Positions 1 through 32,172 of a DNA stretch of 64,000 bases are shown piece by piece. This DNA comes from Lepisosteus oculatus (Eukaryota; Chordata; Actinopteri; Semionotiformes; Lepisosteidae). The DNA lies in the NCBI RefSeq assembly GCF_040954835.1, contig NC_090698.1:69075284-69139283 (forward strand), given 5' to 3'. The notes beneath the pieces were generated by a model. It was not told where the DNA came from and ran no database searches. It saw only the letters and a list, made by a program, of their open reading frames with translations. Position numbers and translations under genes: made by a program. Position 1 is the first letter of the stretch; each line of letters begins with the position of its first letter.

Positions 1-915
1 TACAAAAATAACCAGCAGCAACTGACTTCTTCAATGTTTTGAGTTTTGCACTGAATACTCAAAGACACTTTTTCGACATCTGTCATTTTTCCGCAATAAA
101 TGAAAACTTCCTTAGCCCTAAGAAAATGCCTGCATCACCCCCTGACCTTGTCTGGATAACGTCTCATCATTTTTGCAGCCAGCCAGTCTCTTTAGATTTC
201 CTCCTTCAGAATGTTTCCTTACCACCCTCGCGGTGCCGAAGATTTCTCCCTCCGCTACCTCCCCGCAGAGCTGAAGCCAGAAAGCTATCTCCTGACCAGA
301 GTACTAGAATCACGTCACAGACTCAAGCCCCAGCCGGAGAACTTTGTGGGTCCAAGAAGAAAGCCGCACATAAGCGAGCAACACAGTGACTCCAGAAGTT
401 ACAAAACCTCCCTCAGAATGGCAGCTTTAGCACTTTCAAGCTGGCAAAGTACATCGCAGACATTTTATCAGCAGTACAGTGCATCTAATTGAGCACAAAT
501 ACACAAAATTGATTGATTTAACGTGAATATGCCAAAGAAATCGCTCACATGTATTCCTTTGAATATTTCCAAAAACGTACACAAAGGCGCCCCAGGAATA
601 TCGCATGGATAAGTTCTACCTTACCTACTCCAGGCCTCGATCCACACACAGCTCTTCACTAAGACAGCAGGGTTTGTTTAGAGAAATATTCAAATCAAAG
701 TAAACCTTGCAAAAATATTTTAGCTTGTGTTCATACTCTTCCCCCCCCACCACAGGACAGACGCTTTAATTGAAATTGCTAGAGCATTCATTTGAAATGA
801 ACAGCCTGAACATTGCATGAAGGATGGACAACCAGGTTACAGTACGGTGGTCTGAGAAAACAACACAGTAACTGTGCAAACGCTTACTCTCCGAAAACCT
901 TTTTTTCTCTGCACC
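1..915. other. Left margin without an assigned gene
   Basis: Should lie in the next hinderin intron if the donor at 955 is used. There is an open plus-strand frame at 211-492 (RYLPAELKPESYLL) of unknown meaning, and no recognisable hinderin C-terminal exon on the minus strand. Confidence 0.3.
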
Positions 916-22612
<21,697 letters not shown>

Positions 22613-23003
22613 ATTGAAACAACCGCCACTCCCAGCGAGCCAAGCGCAGCTGAGCTCTTGTTGGTCCCGCCTCCTTCGCGGATGTTTATTGGCTGTTCCC
22701 TAAATCCGTGGAATTTCAGCCAATAGAAAGAGTGTCAATCTTCAGCGTTGAGTCACTTGCATTCTGGGATTTGTCGTGTTTAGCTTACGCGGCTCCCGTT
22801 CGCTCCGCTAAGAATAGCTCGTTGGTTTTCCCCTTGATATACTGCGAGGGCCATGGTTTAGCCGGAATAGGACTACATTTCCCAGAAATCACCAAGGCTG
22901 TTGTATATCCTGGAAACGGGAAAACCGGAATAGATATCGCATGGACCAGTGAATGGATCCCAGTTAATAAATACTGGAGCTGATAGGCATTTGTGGTTTA
23001 AGT
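22613..23003. promoter_or_regulatory. Bidirectional promoter between hinderin and TPGS2
   Basis: Only 391 bp separate the two divergent start codons. Visible elements: two ZNF143 (SBS2)-like sites in opposite orientation, 22758-22777 (TGCATTCTGGGATTTGTCGT, about 18 of 20 to the consensus) and 22872-22891 (ACTACATTTCCCAGAAATCA, about 17 of 20). There are two CCAAT boxes, ATTGG at 22688 and CCAAT at 22720, 32 bp apart. A GC-type stretch (CCCGCCTCC) lies near 22666. On the minus strand CAATATGGCGGATG, a YY1-like motif, overlaps the hinderin ATG. No TATA box is seen. This is a typical housekeeping architecture; activity is inferred. Confidence 0.75.
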
Positions 23004-26000
23004 ATGGATGAAGTGATGAGCGGGAGTGAGGTGAAGGAATTTGTAGAAAGGCTGACCCTGGGCATTACCCGTGTGTTGGGTGAGCTGTGAACATGGCCCG
23101 TTGCTGTGGTAACCGTGTGGTTGAGCGCAAGAGATGTTGTTGCTCAAGCGTTTCTTCGTCAAGTCCCACGTTTTGTATTGCTAATTTAAATTGGAATAGA
23201 ATGTGTAAATAGCATATACTCAGATCCATTCGAATACTTAGAAGATGCGTTAGACCGTTATGTCAGCTTTTGCTCCTGTATCAAAGTTGTAGTTGCAATA
23301 AAACAAACTTATTACAGTTCGTTTAAATACGGGGCGATTACAATGTTGCATGCACTTTTCGCTCACCCTATGACTCTTACTAATCCATGTGATTATCATT
23401 CAAAGATATAAAAGACATCTCCTCCGTCGCTGTTTTAAAGATGCAGAACATCTCCACCGTCTTGTGTTTTGCATGTCTATACGTTATTGCAGAAAGTTTC
23501 CCTGGAGTGACAGACGTGAGGTTCGTAGAGAGGGGACCAGCGGAGCGCCACACACTGCAGACCTGGGAGCAGGTGGGTGTAAGGAAGTTGGCCTCAAGGC
23601 CGTCCTGCAAAGGGTCAGAGTGGGACTCCAAACGGCAGGAGCAATGATGACGTCTTCGAGCCAGTTTGTGCGTGTCTCGGGTGTTGCTCAGTCTGGACTG
23701 GGCTGTGTGTCTGCGCTGTTGCTCAGTCCGGACTGTGCTGTGTGTCTGCGCTGTTGCTCAGTCCGGACTGTGCTGTGTGTCTGCGCTGTTGCTCAGTCCG
23801 GACTGTGCTGTGTGTCTGCGCTGTTGCTCAGTCTGGGCTGTGCTGTGTGTCTGCGCTGTTGCTCAGTCCGGACTGGGATGTGTGTCTGCGCTGTTGCTCA
23901 GTCCGGACTGTGCAGTGTGTCTGCGCTGTTGCTCAGTCCGGACTGGGCTGTGTGTCTGTGCTGTTGCTCAGTCCGGACTGTGCTGTGTGTCTGCGCTGTT
24001 GCTCAGTCCGGACTGTGCTGTGTGTCTGTGCTGTTGCTCAGTCCGGGCTGTGTTGTGTGTCTGTGCTGTTGCTCAGTCCGGACTGTGCTGTGTGTCTGTG
24101 CTGTTGCTCAGTCCGGACTGTGCTGTGTGTCTGTGCTGTTGCTCAGTCCGGGCTGTGTTGTGTGTCTGTGCTGTTGCTCAGTCCGGACTGTGCTGTGTGT
24201 CTGCGCTGTTGCTCAGTCCGGACTGTGCTGTGTGTCTGCGCTGTTGCTCAGTCCGGGCTGTGCTGTGTGTCTGTGCTGTTGCTCAGTCTGGGCTGTGCTG
24301 TGTGTCTGTGCTGTTGCTCAGTCCGGACTGTGCTGTGTGTCTGTGCTGTTGCTCAGTCCGGACTGTGCTGTGTGTCTGCGCTGTTGCTCAGTCTGGGCTG
24401 TGCTGTGTGTCTGCGCTGTTGCTCAGTCTGGGCTGTGCTGTGTGTCTGTGCTGTTGCTCAGTCTGGGCTGTGCTGTGTGTCTGTGCTGTTGCTCAGTCCG
24501 GACTGTGCTGTGTGTCTGTGCTGTTGCTCAGTCCGGACTGTGCTGTGTGTCTGTGCTGTTGCTCAGTCTGGGCTGTGCTGTGTGTTTCAGAGAAACAGCT
24601 GTGTCCTGCCAGAGGACCTGAAAGATTTCTACCTCACCATGGATGGCTTCCAACTCTCTTGGAGCTCCAAGCTGGATAGTAAGTCAACAGTTGTGTTTAT
24701 TAATTTCACTTTCTTTTTGTTTTCATTTTACAGTTAACATTCTTTTTCCAGTGCAGCAGAGTGGTGGAGTAGTTAGCACTAATGGTAACCACTGCCTAAG
24801 CTGAATTCCTGGGCTGCTGTCTCCATGGAGTTTGTACTTGGGTTTCCTCCACAGTCCAGATACATACTGGTAGTTTAAAAGACATCTGGGAAAATTGGCC
24901 CTGGTGTGAGTGTCTGCTCTGTGATACGCTGGTGTCACAGCCTGGTATTCCACCTTGTATCCATTTCTTGCAGGAATAGGTTCCTGCTCAGGTACGACCC
25001 TGTGCGAAGTGGGTAGAAAATAGGTGGACGAATGTCCTTCTGTCAATCTGCTGTTACTGTAGCGTTATACAATTAGCCTTTTTTCATCTCCTTTTTGCTT
25101 TTCCCCTTTTTTCCACTAAAAATATAACAATGAGCAAGAACCAGGTAAAAATCATTTGTCCTATATTTAAATTAAAATTAAATACTCCTTTTTCACTCCA
25201 AGAAAGAAACTTAATAATTTTAGCATTTAGGCTTTAAAATGTACCATAATCCTTTTTATCCATAACGTATGCCGTCCCTCAGGGCTTTAGCTTGCCAATG
25301 TGTGTGTTCACCAGGTGAGCCAGTTCCACTGGGCTCTATGGTAATAAACAGTGTCCTGAAGTTGCAGCCCTTGTGCCAGTCCTCGGTGTATTCCTTACCC
25401 AGCTCCCCCACACTGGCAGACCTGGACTACGAGGACGATGGACAAGGTAACGCAGTACATAATGGTAATAAATCATCCTTGAATTTATATAACAGATTTC
25501 TTCAGTTTTTATAGACTGAAGTGCCGAGCTGCTCTGGTGACGTGCAGATAACATTCTGAGCTGGACAGGCTAGACTCTGCTAGTCTGAGTAGGAATTCAG
25601 CAATGTTCTCTTACAGCAGTGTAATGTCTCATCTCACCGACTGCACTGTGTCCTCTGTTGACACACTAGGGCATTGAAATGAAAATGAAGGTCCCTCATG
25701 AAAATGCTCAGGCCCAGTTTTGTGTAGCTTAAAGACTACAAAGCTCTTCTTTAAATAAAGGAGTGTGAGAGTGTTCGGGAAGCCAAAACCCTGGTTTCCT
25801 TCAGGGAGCTGCTGACTGAGGTCATGGAATTTATTCACTTCCAAATGGGCTGAGGGGGCGAAACAGGCCTCTATTCGTTTGTAACCGTCTTTATGTTCCT
25901 GTTCTGCAGAGTGCCAGCCAGCGAAACCCCATTTTGACTCCCGAAGCCGCGTGTTTGAGCTGGACCCTTGCAATGGGAGCGGCAGAGTCTGTCTCGTGTA

Positions 26001-29000
26001 CACAAACGCCAAACCAGGTAGGGCACTGTGGTGCTTCGCTCAGGTTTGTGTATTCACTGAACTATTTCATGTTCGGTGCGGATGTAGATTTGAGCGTCAT
26101 TGAGGCCATGTGATCTTAAAAGCCGACCCAGTGGAAACATGTTGCTGAAAAGATCATTCTTACAAAGAAGGTAATTCTACACACAAAGAGTATTTATATT
26201 TACATATAAATATTCAAAAAACAAATAAAATTCATTGTGTCCAAGCAGGGTGAGCTAATCCAATTACTCCACCGTTCTAGAAATCAGACTCATCCTAGTT
26301 CCAGTGTCCTGGCCTTGATCAGAAGACCCCAAATGTATCATCCTCTCTTTACCGGTGTTGGTTCAGAATGAAGAAATAGCACTATTAAATCAGAATACAT
26401 GCAGTGTATGCAAGGAATTTCAGATGCCAAGTAACGATCACAATTAATTAATCTATCTTCCAGCACACCCGTCGACGGATGTCAATGTGTCTCTCGGACT
26501 AAGTTTTGTAAGACAAAGGAGTGAAATTGTCTTGTAATAAAAAGGAGTTTCAGTTGTCTCGAAATTGACTCCACCCCACAGAAGTCACTTCCTAGTGTTC
26601 ACATGGACTTGCTATATGATGATTTCACACTGACTTCAGTCATGTGAAGATGTTTATTTTCCCACACAGTTCTTTGTGGACTACTTCTTCAGTATCCGTT
26701 AGGCTAAAAAATGGCTGAACAATGCGACCAATACAATGTTAAAGTCTTTTTTAGCCTCACATTTTCTCGGACGGTTATCCCCTTTTTTCATCTTTGTCAG
26801 TGTGCCTTGGGTGCACTCTCTTCTCTTCACCCTCTCTGTGACCTCGCTCCTCTCATTTGCTCTTTTTCCTGTCCCCCTCCCTGTCCAACAGGAGCTGTGG
26901 CTGAGCAGTGTGAAGTGTGGTTCCTGGACCGTGCCCTGTACTGGCACTTCCTCGCTGCCTCCTTCACTGCCTACTACAGACTGATGATCACCCACCTGGG
27001 GCTGCCCGAGTGGCAGTACAGATTCACCCCGTACGGGCCCAGCCCTCAGGCAAAGGTAAAATATCCTGCACCACTATCCTGGTATTCACAAGAAAAGGCA
27101 TGAATTATGGGTTATTTACGATTTCCTTGCCTTTTGGTGTTAACACGGAACCAAAAACCTATTTCTTCAAAGCCTTGAAATCTGTGCAGGGTGGTACAGC
27201 GGCACAGTGGCATTTTTGTGGCATTTTGTACCGTTTATTTTGAGCCAGAGCCCTGGATCCAATTCCAGGTCTGGGGTGCCTGAAGCAGCCACAGCGAAAG
27301 GGCTTGATCCCAGGCGTGACCGCCGTCAGCTGTTGTACTGGTGCCGCCGTCTCACGAGCTGGCCCGACTCTTATACTTTTACCATTGTTTTCCTTGTTAA
27401 GAAAAATCTTTGATAATAAAAACAGATTAGAAATCCTGTGTTTTTAGGAATCCTATTTTGTCCAAAATAAAACTGTTCCACTTTAACCACTTTAATTACT
27501 GTTATGACAGGTAGTTTGCTATGTTTTAGGACTATAAATAATGAATTTTATTTAATCCTGGAAAGGAGAAATTGAAAAACCCAGACGTGTCTATTGTATG
27601 TATAGTTATGTTATAGCCTTGCAGTGCTTGCCCGTTATATACACCACCAACCTATCTGAAACATGTCTGTTTAAAAATGATTCAGCTTCTAAAAAAGATT
27701 TATTGACATTTAAGGTGAACGATGGGTTTTACTAGGGTGAATTAATATTCATCAGATCTTTTCTTCTGTTGGTGATGAGAATCACCCACGTTCCAAATGA
27801 ACACGCAGGATATGAAATCAAGTTGATGGTGGAATGACAGTACTAAAAATCACTGTATTAACTTTCAGAATTATTACAAAGACTGTTGACATTTAGCACT
27901 GAATGAATCATTTATATCTTGTTACTCCAGAAACGATCTGTTTTCTCAGAAATTGTGCGCTTGTTTTACAGCACATCAGATGTTCCTGTAAATTTTCATA
28001 CCCTGACATCCTTTTCTTTTATTGTGCTTCAATCATTTGTCAGTAGAGGGAACTTCAGCATTTTTGTTTGACTTAAGCTAATACTAACGAAAGGATATAA
28101 CCCTCGCCTCATTACTGCATTCAGTTTTCTTCTGAAACAACGAATAGTGATATATCCAGTACGTATGAAGCCAAGAAACAAACCAGCTGTGTCCTCTTCA
28201 AAGATCTGAAGCATATACAGTATAAGCCTTTAACACAACTCAATATTAGACTTTTAAAAAAGAATTTAATGTAAACACCAGTTAGAAATAAGAACATCTT
28301 TATTCAGTTTAGTGCATGAATGTTTTTTGTGATTAATTTTCATTCATTTGACTGCCTTCAGAGCAGCAGAGCCAACACTGAATTGGCATATAACTACAGA
28401 GCCCATTGAAATGAAATTGGCATGTCAAAGAGTTGCAGAACACAGCAAGAAGCTGGAGAGCACCAAAAGGTTCCTTATTTTTAAAAATGTGGGGCTTTTG
28501 TGGTGACCTCTGTAGGCTGCCATTAACAACAATAGTATTTGTACAGTCGATTTTTAAACTTGTTTGTTTAAACATTTGTGCTTTCAGATATAATCTATAT
28601 GCTCTCTCCCACCCCACCCCAGGTTCTACACCTCTGCTATAGACAGTATTGTAACCATGAAAGCCGTGATATATGACCTTTGCTAATTGCACCTGATCTT
28701 CAGTACAAGATCACTGTACCTGCACCTGCTGTTTTTTTTCAGTTTCTCAGGAACTGTCCTGATTTCATGTGTCTGTCCCCCTACAGCAGTGGGCTTGCCT
28801 GTATCGGCCCCTCATCTCTCACGGCAACCCTCTCACTGATCAGGGAGAGCCCCTCCTCAACAAACTGGACCCCAACAGGGCCTTCAGGGGCAAAACCAAA
28901 CAGCCCCTGCCCAAGAAGAAGCCCCCTGCCCAGACTGGAGGGGGTACTCAGAAGACTTCAACAGGCACAGGCAGTGTTAGGCATGCAGCAGCCAGAAAGT

Positions 29001-29002
29001 GA
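23004..29002 (+). CDS. TPGS2: Tubulin polyglutamylase complex subunit 2, seven exons, complete
   Basis: Non-catalytic subunit of the TTLL1-containing tubulin polyglutamylase complex, which adds glutamate side chains to tubulin; the family carries a Knr4/Smi1-like (SUKH) fold. Coding exons are 23004-23079, 23493-23572, 24591-24678, 25315-25446, 25910-26017, 26892-27055 and 28787-29002. They sum to 864 nt (287 residues plus TGA), with phases 1,0,1,1,1,0 closing correctly; human TPGS2 is about 300 residues. Diagnostic stretches: LTLGITRVLESFPGVTDV (exons 1-2), CVLPEDLKDFYL (exon 3), SVYSLPSSPTLADL (exon 4), KPHFDSRSRVFELD (exon 5) and VWFLDRALYWHFL with FTAYYRLMITHLGLP (exon 6). The tail is basic and low-complexity (KPKKK-like, then Gly/Thr/Ser), as in human. 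It is divergently paired with hinderin. Intron 2 is largely a 35-bp minisatellite running into the exon 3 acceptor. Candidate polyadenylation signals: ATTAAA at 29346 and AATAAA at 29865. Confidence 0.95.
23681..24590 (+). repeat. 35-bp minisatellite, about 26 copies, in TPGS2 intron 2
   Basis: The unit is CTGTTGCTCAGTCCGGACTG followed by TGCTGTGTGTCTGCG (35 bp, measured between successive CTGTTGCTCA starts at 23716 and 23751). Copies differ mainly at CCGGACT/CTGGGCT/CCGGGCT and at CTGCG/CTGTG. Because 35 is not a multiple of 3, all three plus frames stay open, which gives three long Cys/Leu/Val-rich spurious ORFs (up to 410 codons). The last copy is altered to TGTGTTTCAG and forms the splice acceptor of exon 3 at 24590. 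Confidence 0.97.
24750..25045 (+). mobile_element. tRNA-derived SINE / L2-type 3' end in TPGS2 intron 3
   Basis: It starts AGCAGAGTGGTGGAGTAGTT (degenerate A box) and continues GTTTCCTCCACAGTCCA, GGAAAATTGGCCCTGGTGTG and GGTAGAAAATAGGTGGACGA. This order is characteristic of a common fish SINE/LINE tail. Confidence 0.75.
27185..27400 (+). mobile_element. tRNA-derived SINE remnant in TPGS2 intron 6
   Basis: GGGTGGTACAGCGGCACAGT (A-box-like) and GGATCCAATTCCAGGTCTGG (B-box-like) at promoter spacing. The family is not resolved. Confidence 0.5.
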
Positions 29003-31559
29003 TGTTGAGACTCTGTTGCCCTCTGCATGAATACTGCCCAGCTCTGCCCTTCTACAGCTGTCCTGGTGAAAGAGCCCTTACAGAACTACTGCTGTGGAAA
29101 TTACCCTCTCATCCCCTGCTGTCCTTGGGATGGTTGCTTTCACAGGGCGTGATGCAGCACTGTAGTCTCTGCCTTCATACACCCTGATCAGAGGCAGTTC
29201 AGCTCAGTCTGTCAATGCTGCATGTCGAGGGAGCCAGCCTGGAACACTGAAGTTGCCGTGCCAGTATTTGTAGCACAGTGCTTTTCCCTGTCCATATGGT
29301 TGGTTATAATTTGTGTATTTATTTGTTTACATATACTGTATATTTATTAAAGCTGCATCCCTAGCAGTCCCTAACCATGCTTTACTCAAGTTGAAGACCA
29401 CAATTGCTTTGTCAGGAATTGAACAGCTTATGGAGATATTAGATCTAAGCTTCTGGGAGGTGATGAGACCTTGTCCTTCTGCCACCCAAGGATACGAGCT
29501 TCAACTCGATTCAAGTGTGGCCTGACTACTGTACCGTTGGAATTTGCTAGGCCAGTCCGCCTTCCAGACCTGATTCCATCATGAAGCCTGTGTCACTCTT
29601 TGCAATCACCTGTGTTTAAGGAGGAGTACAGTAGATCTCTGTCACAGCTGTTGTTCCTCAGAATTTTCCACTGCTGTGTGTGGTGCAGATCACAGCTCCA
29701 GTCACAGTGTTATATATTGGCACTACCACAGAAGCCCACTACCCACTGTTCACAGATCTGATGTACAAAGACAACATTACTTAGATTATTAGGTACATTT
29801 ATTCACAAAACTATAGAGGCAAGTCCTGTAACCATATTTATTTTTGACAGATAATGCAAAATCTAATAAAAATATGAGAGCTAATTAAAGAAAATAGGTT
29901 TGAAGTCTTGAAAAAAGTTTCCACATTTACGTTTCATCGGCCAGACTCTTATCTTCTGCAGTTCTAGGAAAAGGATGACCCTGGTTGTGATGAGGACATA
30001 AAAGAGTGAGTTTTTTTGCCATGTGCACATGTACCTTGGGATTCTTATCCACACTGTTCCTTCAGGACATGCACAGTACAACAGACAACACCACACAATG
30101 AGCACAGTATATTACACCACAGTACATAAATAATGACAGTCACAGCCAACAACATGCAATAGATAGTACAGAACAATGAACACACAGAACAATAAATGCG
30201 AGGCAGCCAAGTGCTGGATTCTGAGGCATTGCGCTGTTAGCTGTTAATGATTCCGTCTGGCTGCTCAGTTTGAAGAGTGTAAGAGAAAACTCTTCACTCG
30301 GGTTAGGTGTGGTCCAGCAGAGTCCTATATTCGTGCACATGGAGAGGATGCAATCATACAGATCGGAGAGCAGCCTCTCAAACAGATCTGTCAATGCAGT
30401 GGGTTTTATACAGCAAATCCACTCAGGCTAGCTCATTCTAAATTTCCATATTAGGAGCTGTTTTCTCTCTACAAACACTCCTTTGTAATTGACTGCTTTA
30501 TTCTTAAGTTTGACATTGTATACAGACAAAAGGAAGTAAATAAATGAAAGGTGTGAAATTGAGCTAGGCATTCTGCAGTTTCTAGCATTAGCGTCAAGAT
30601 GTCAAATCAGAAGATCACTTTATTGGCCATATACAATTTCTTGCATTAGAAATTAGTCTTTTACACATATCCCAGCTTGTTCTCCATGAGACATACCAAC
30701 AGGGAGAGAAGCTTAGGGTCAGTTGTTTATATGGCACCCCTGGAGCAGCTGGGGTGAAGAGCCTTGTTCAGGGGCCCACCAGTATAGGATTTTTCTGCCA
30801 GCCACAGGATTTGAACCAGCATCCTTCCAGCCACAGCTGTGGAGCCAGCCACAGTGCCACCACTCTGCTCCTAGATAATGTGCTTGTAATTGTCCTTTCA
30901 TACTGTTGCAAGGTAAAAAGACATATTAGCAAAGCCAGTCACTATCTTACACACTTATAAAAGGTAAATGCTCAAATTCTTCCTCAAGAGCCACACCCAA
31001 GCAGTGTCAGGGCAGTATGATACACCTCCAACTCTCAGTATATCAGGGATATTACTGTCTTTGAAAGGCTTGTATACCCTTCTCCTGTTCTGTACCTTTT
31101 TACAGCTCTATCCCTGAGCTGGTTTGAAAACTCTGTAATCTTTATGGTTGGACCTTTGCTTGACATTTACCACCCAACTGAGGGGTCTCAAAGAGACAGG
31201 TGCATTGCTCCTAATAAAAATAGGTCCCACTGTTATTGCACACAGAGGTCATGCGGCTGATTGTGTGGCTTGACAGAGTCATCCCAACCTCTCAGAGTTT
31301 GATATAGTGATATAGTGTAGTATAGTTTGATATAGTGAATACAATTGTAATAAACATACTTTAGATTTTGATTTTCCTCTTCACTTTCTGCTGACATTTC
31401 CTTTCACCCATGAAAGTGCTCAGTGTGTGCAGTCAAGTTTTTCTCTTGAGAAAATGTGTATACATCATCGGTAATTCAACGAAAGAGGTCCTCATTCCAA
31501 CTCTTCAACTCTTTTTTTTAAAAAAAGCAGACGTGTCGATTACATAATTGTCCCTTTCG
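29003..31559. other. TPGS2 3' UTR and intergenic space
   Basis: Candidate polyadenylation signals are ATTAAA at 29346 and AATAAA at 29865. The rest holds the SINE at 30600-30885 and otherwise AT-rich sequence with no supported gene. Confidence 0.5.
30600..30885 (-). mobile_element. tRNA-derived SINE, same family as 54975-55250
   Basis: The minus strand carries GGAGCAGAGTGGTGGCACTG and a degraded B box (GGTTCAAATCC), then CCCAGCTGCTCCAGGGGTGC. The tail matches TTATTGGCC near 30620, shared with other fish SINE/LINE 3' ends. No 5S head is seen at this copy. Confidence 0.78.
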
Positions 31560-32172
31560 TGATTCAGCTGGTAAACATAAGGTTACTGCTTTCATCGGTA
31601 AGCGACAAGTGGCGCTGCCGGTTGAGCGGCGGAGACGCGCTTGTGTGAGCTGACGCCCTTTGCCAGCGGTGAAGGAGGGTGCTTAAGTCATACACCTGTG
31701 GTGTGATTTGTGGGCAGGCGGAGATTTTATAAAGTTTAAAAACAAAAACGCACAGTGTAAATCCAGCTGGTGGGAAGTTTCGAGGAGACCTGGGCTTCCC
31801 CTCTCCCGTTGCATCGGAATTCCCAGACAACCGCTCAGAAAATAAAACTTAAAGCGCCCGGATCAACGTGCTCTTCAGCCTGAGAAAGAGTAACATACTG
31901 GTAAATCCGATTTACTCCAGAAAGACGCTCAGGTAAGTATACGATACACACCCGCTATGATGACGGAAGAGACAATTCCAAGTGATAAACGTAAGCGAAT
32001 GATACTCTCCTGTCTTTAAGACCCAGTGCAGGGACAGATGTTCGCATATAACCTTGGATGTTGGACTTAACCGCCCGGAGTCCAACCTGAATGGGCTTGT
32101 AGGAGTTCAACAACCTTGCGTGAAGTTTTCTACTCATTGTGTGACTGTCCCGGACAGAGCAAGTCTCGGGCA
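31560..32172 (+). promoter_or_regulatory. Probable promoter/5' UTR region of the RDH-like gene
   Basis: A locally GC-richer stretch upstream of the first coding exon, with a possible 5' UTR donor AGGTAAGT near 31931. No strong core motif was found. Assignment rests on position only. Confidence 0.3.

Noticed and set aside
23389..24737. Three overlapping plus-strand ORFs of 331-410 codons, Cys/Leu/Val-rich
   Set aside because: They come from the 35-bp array, which keeps all three frames open; they overlap TPGS2 intron 2 and have no non-repeat domain.
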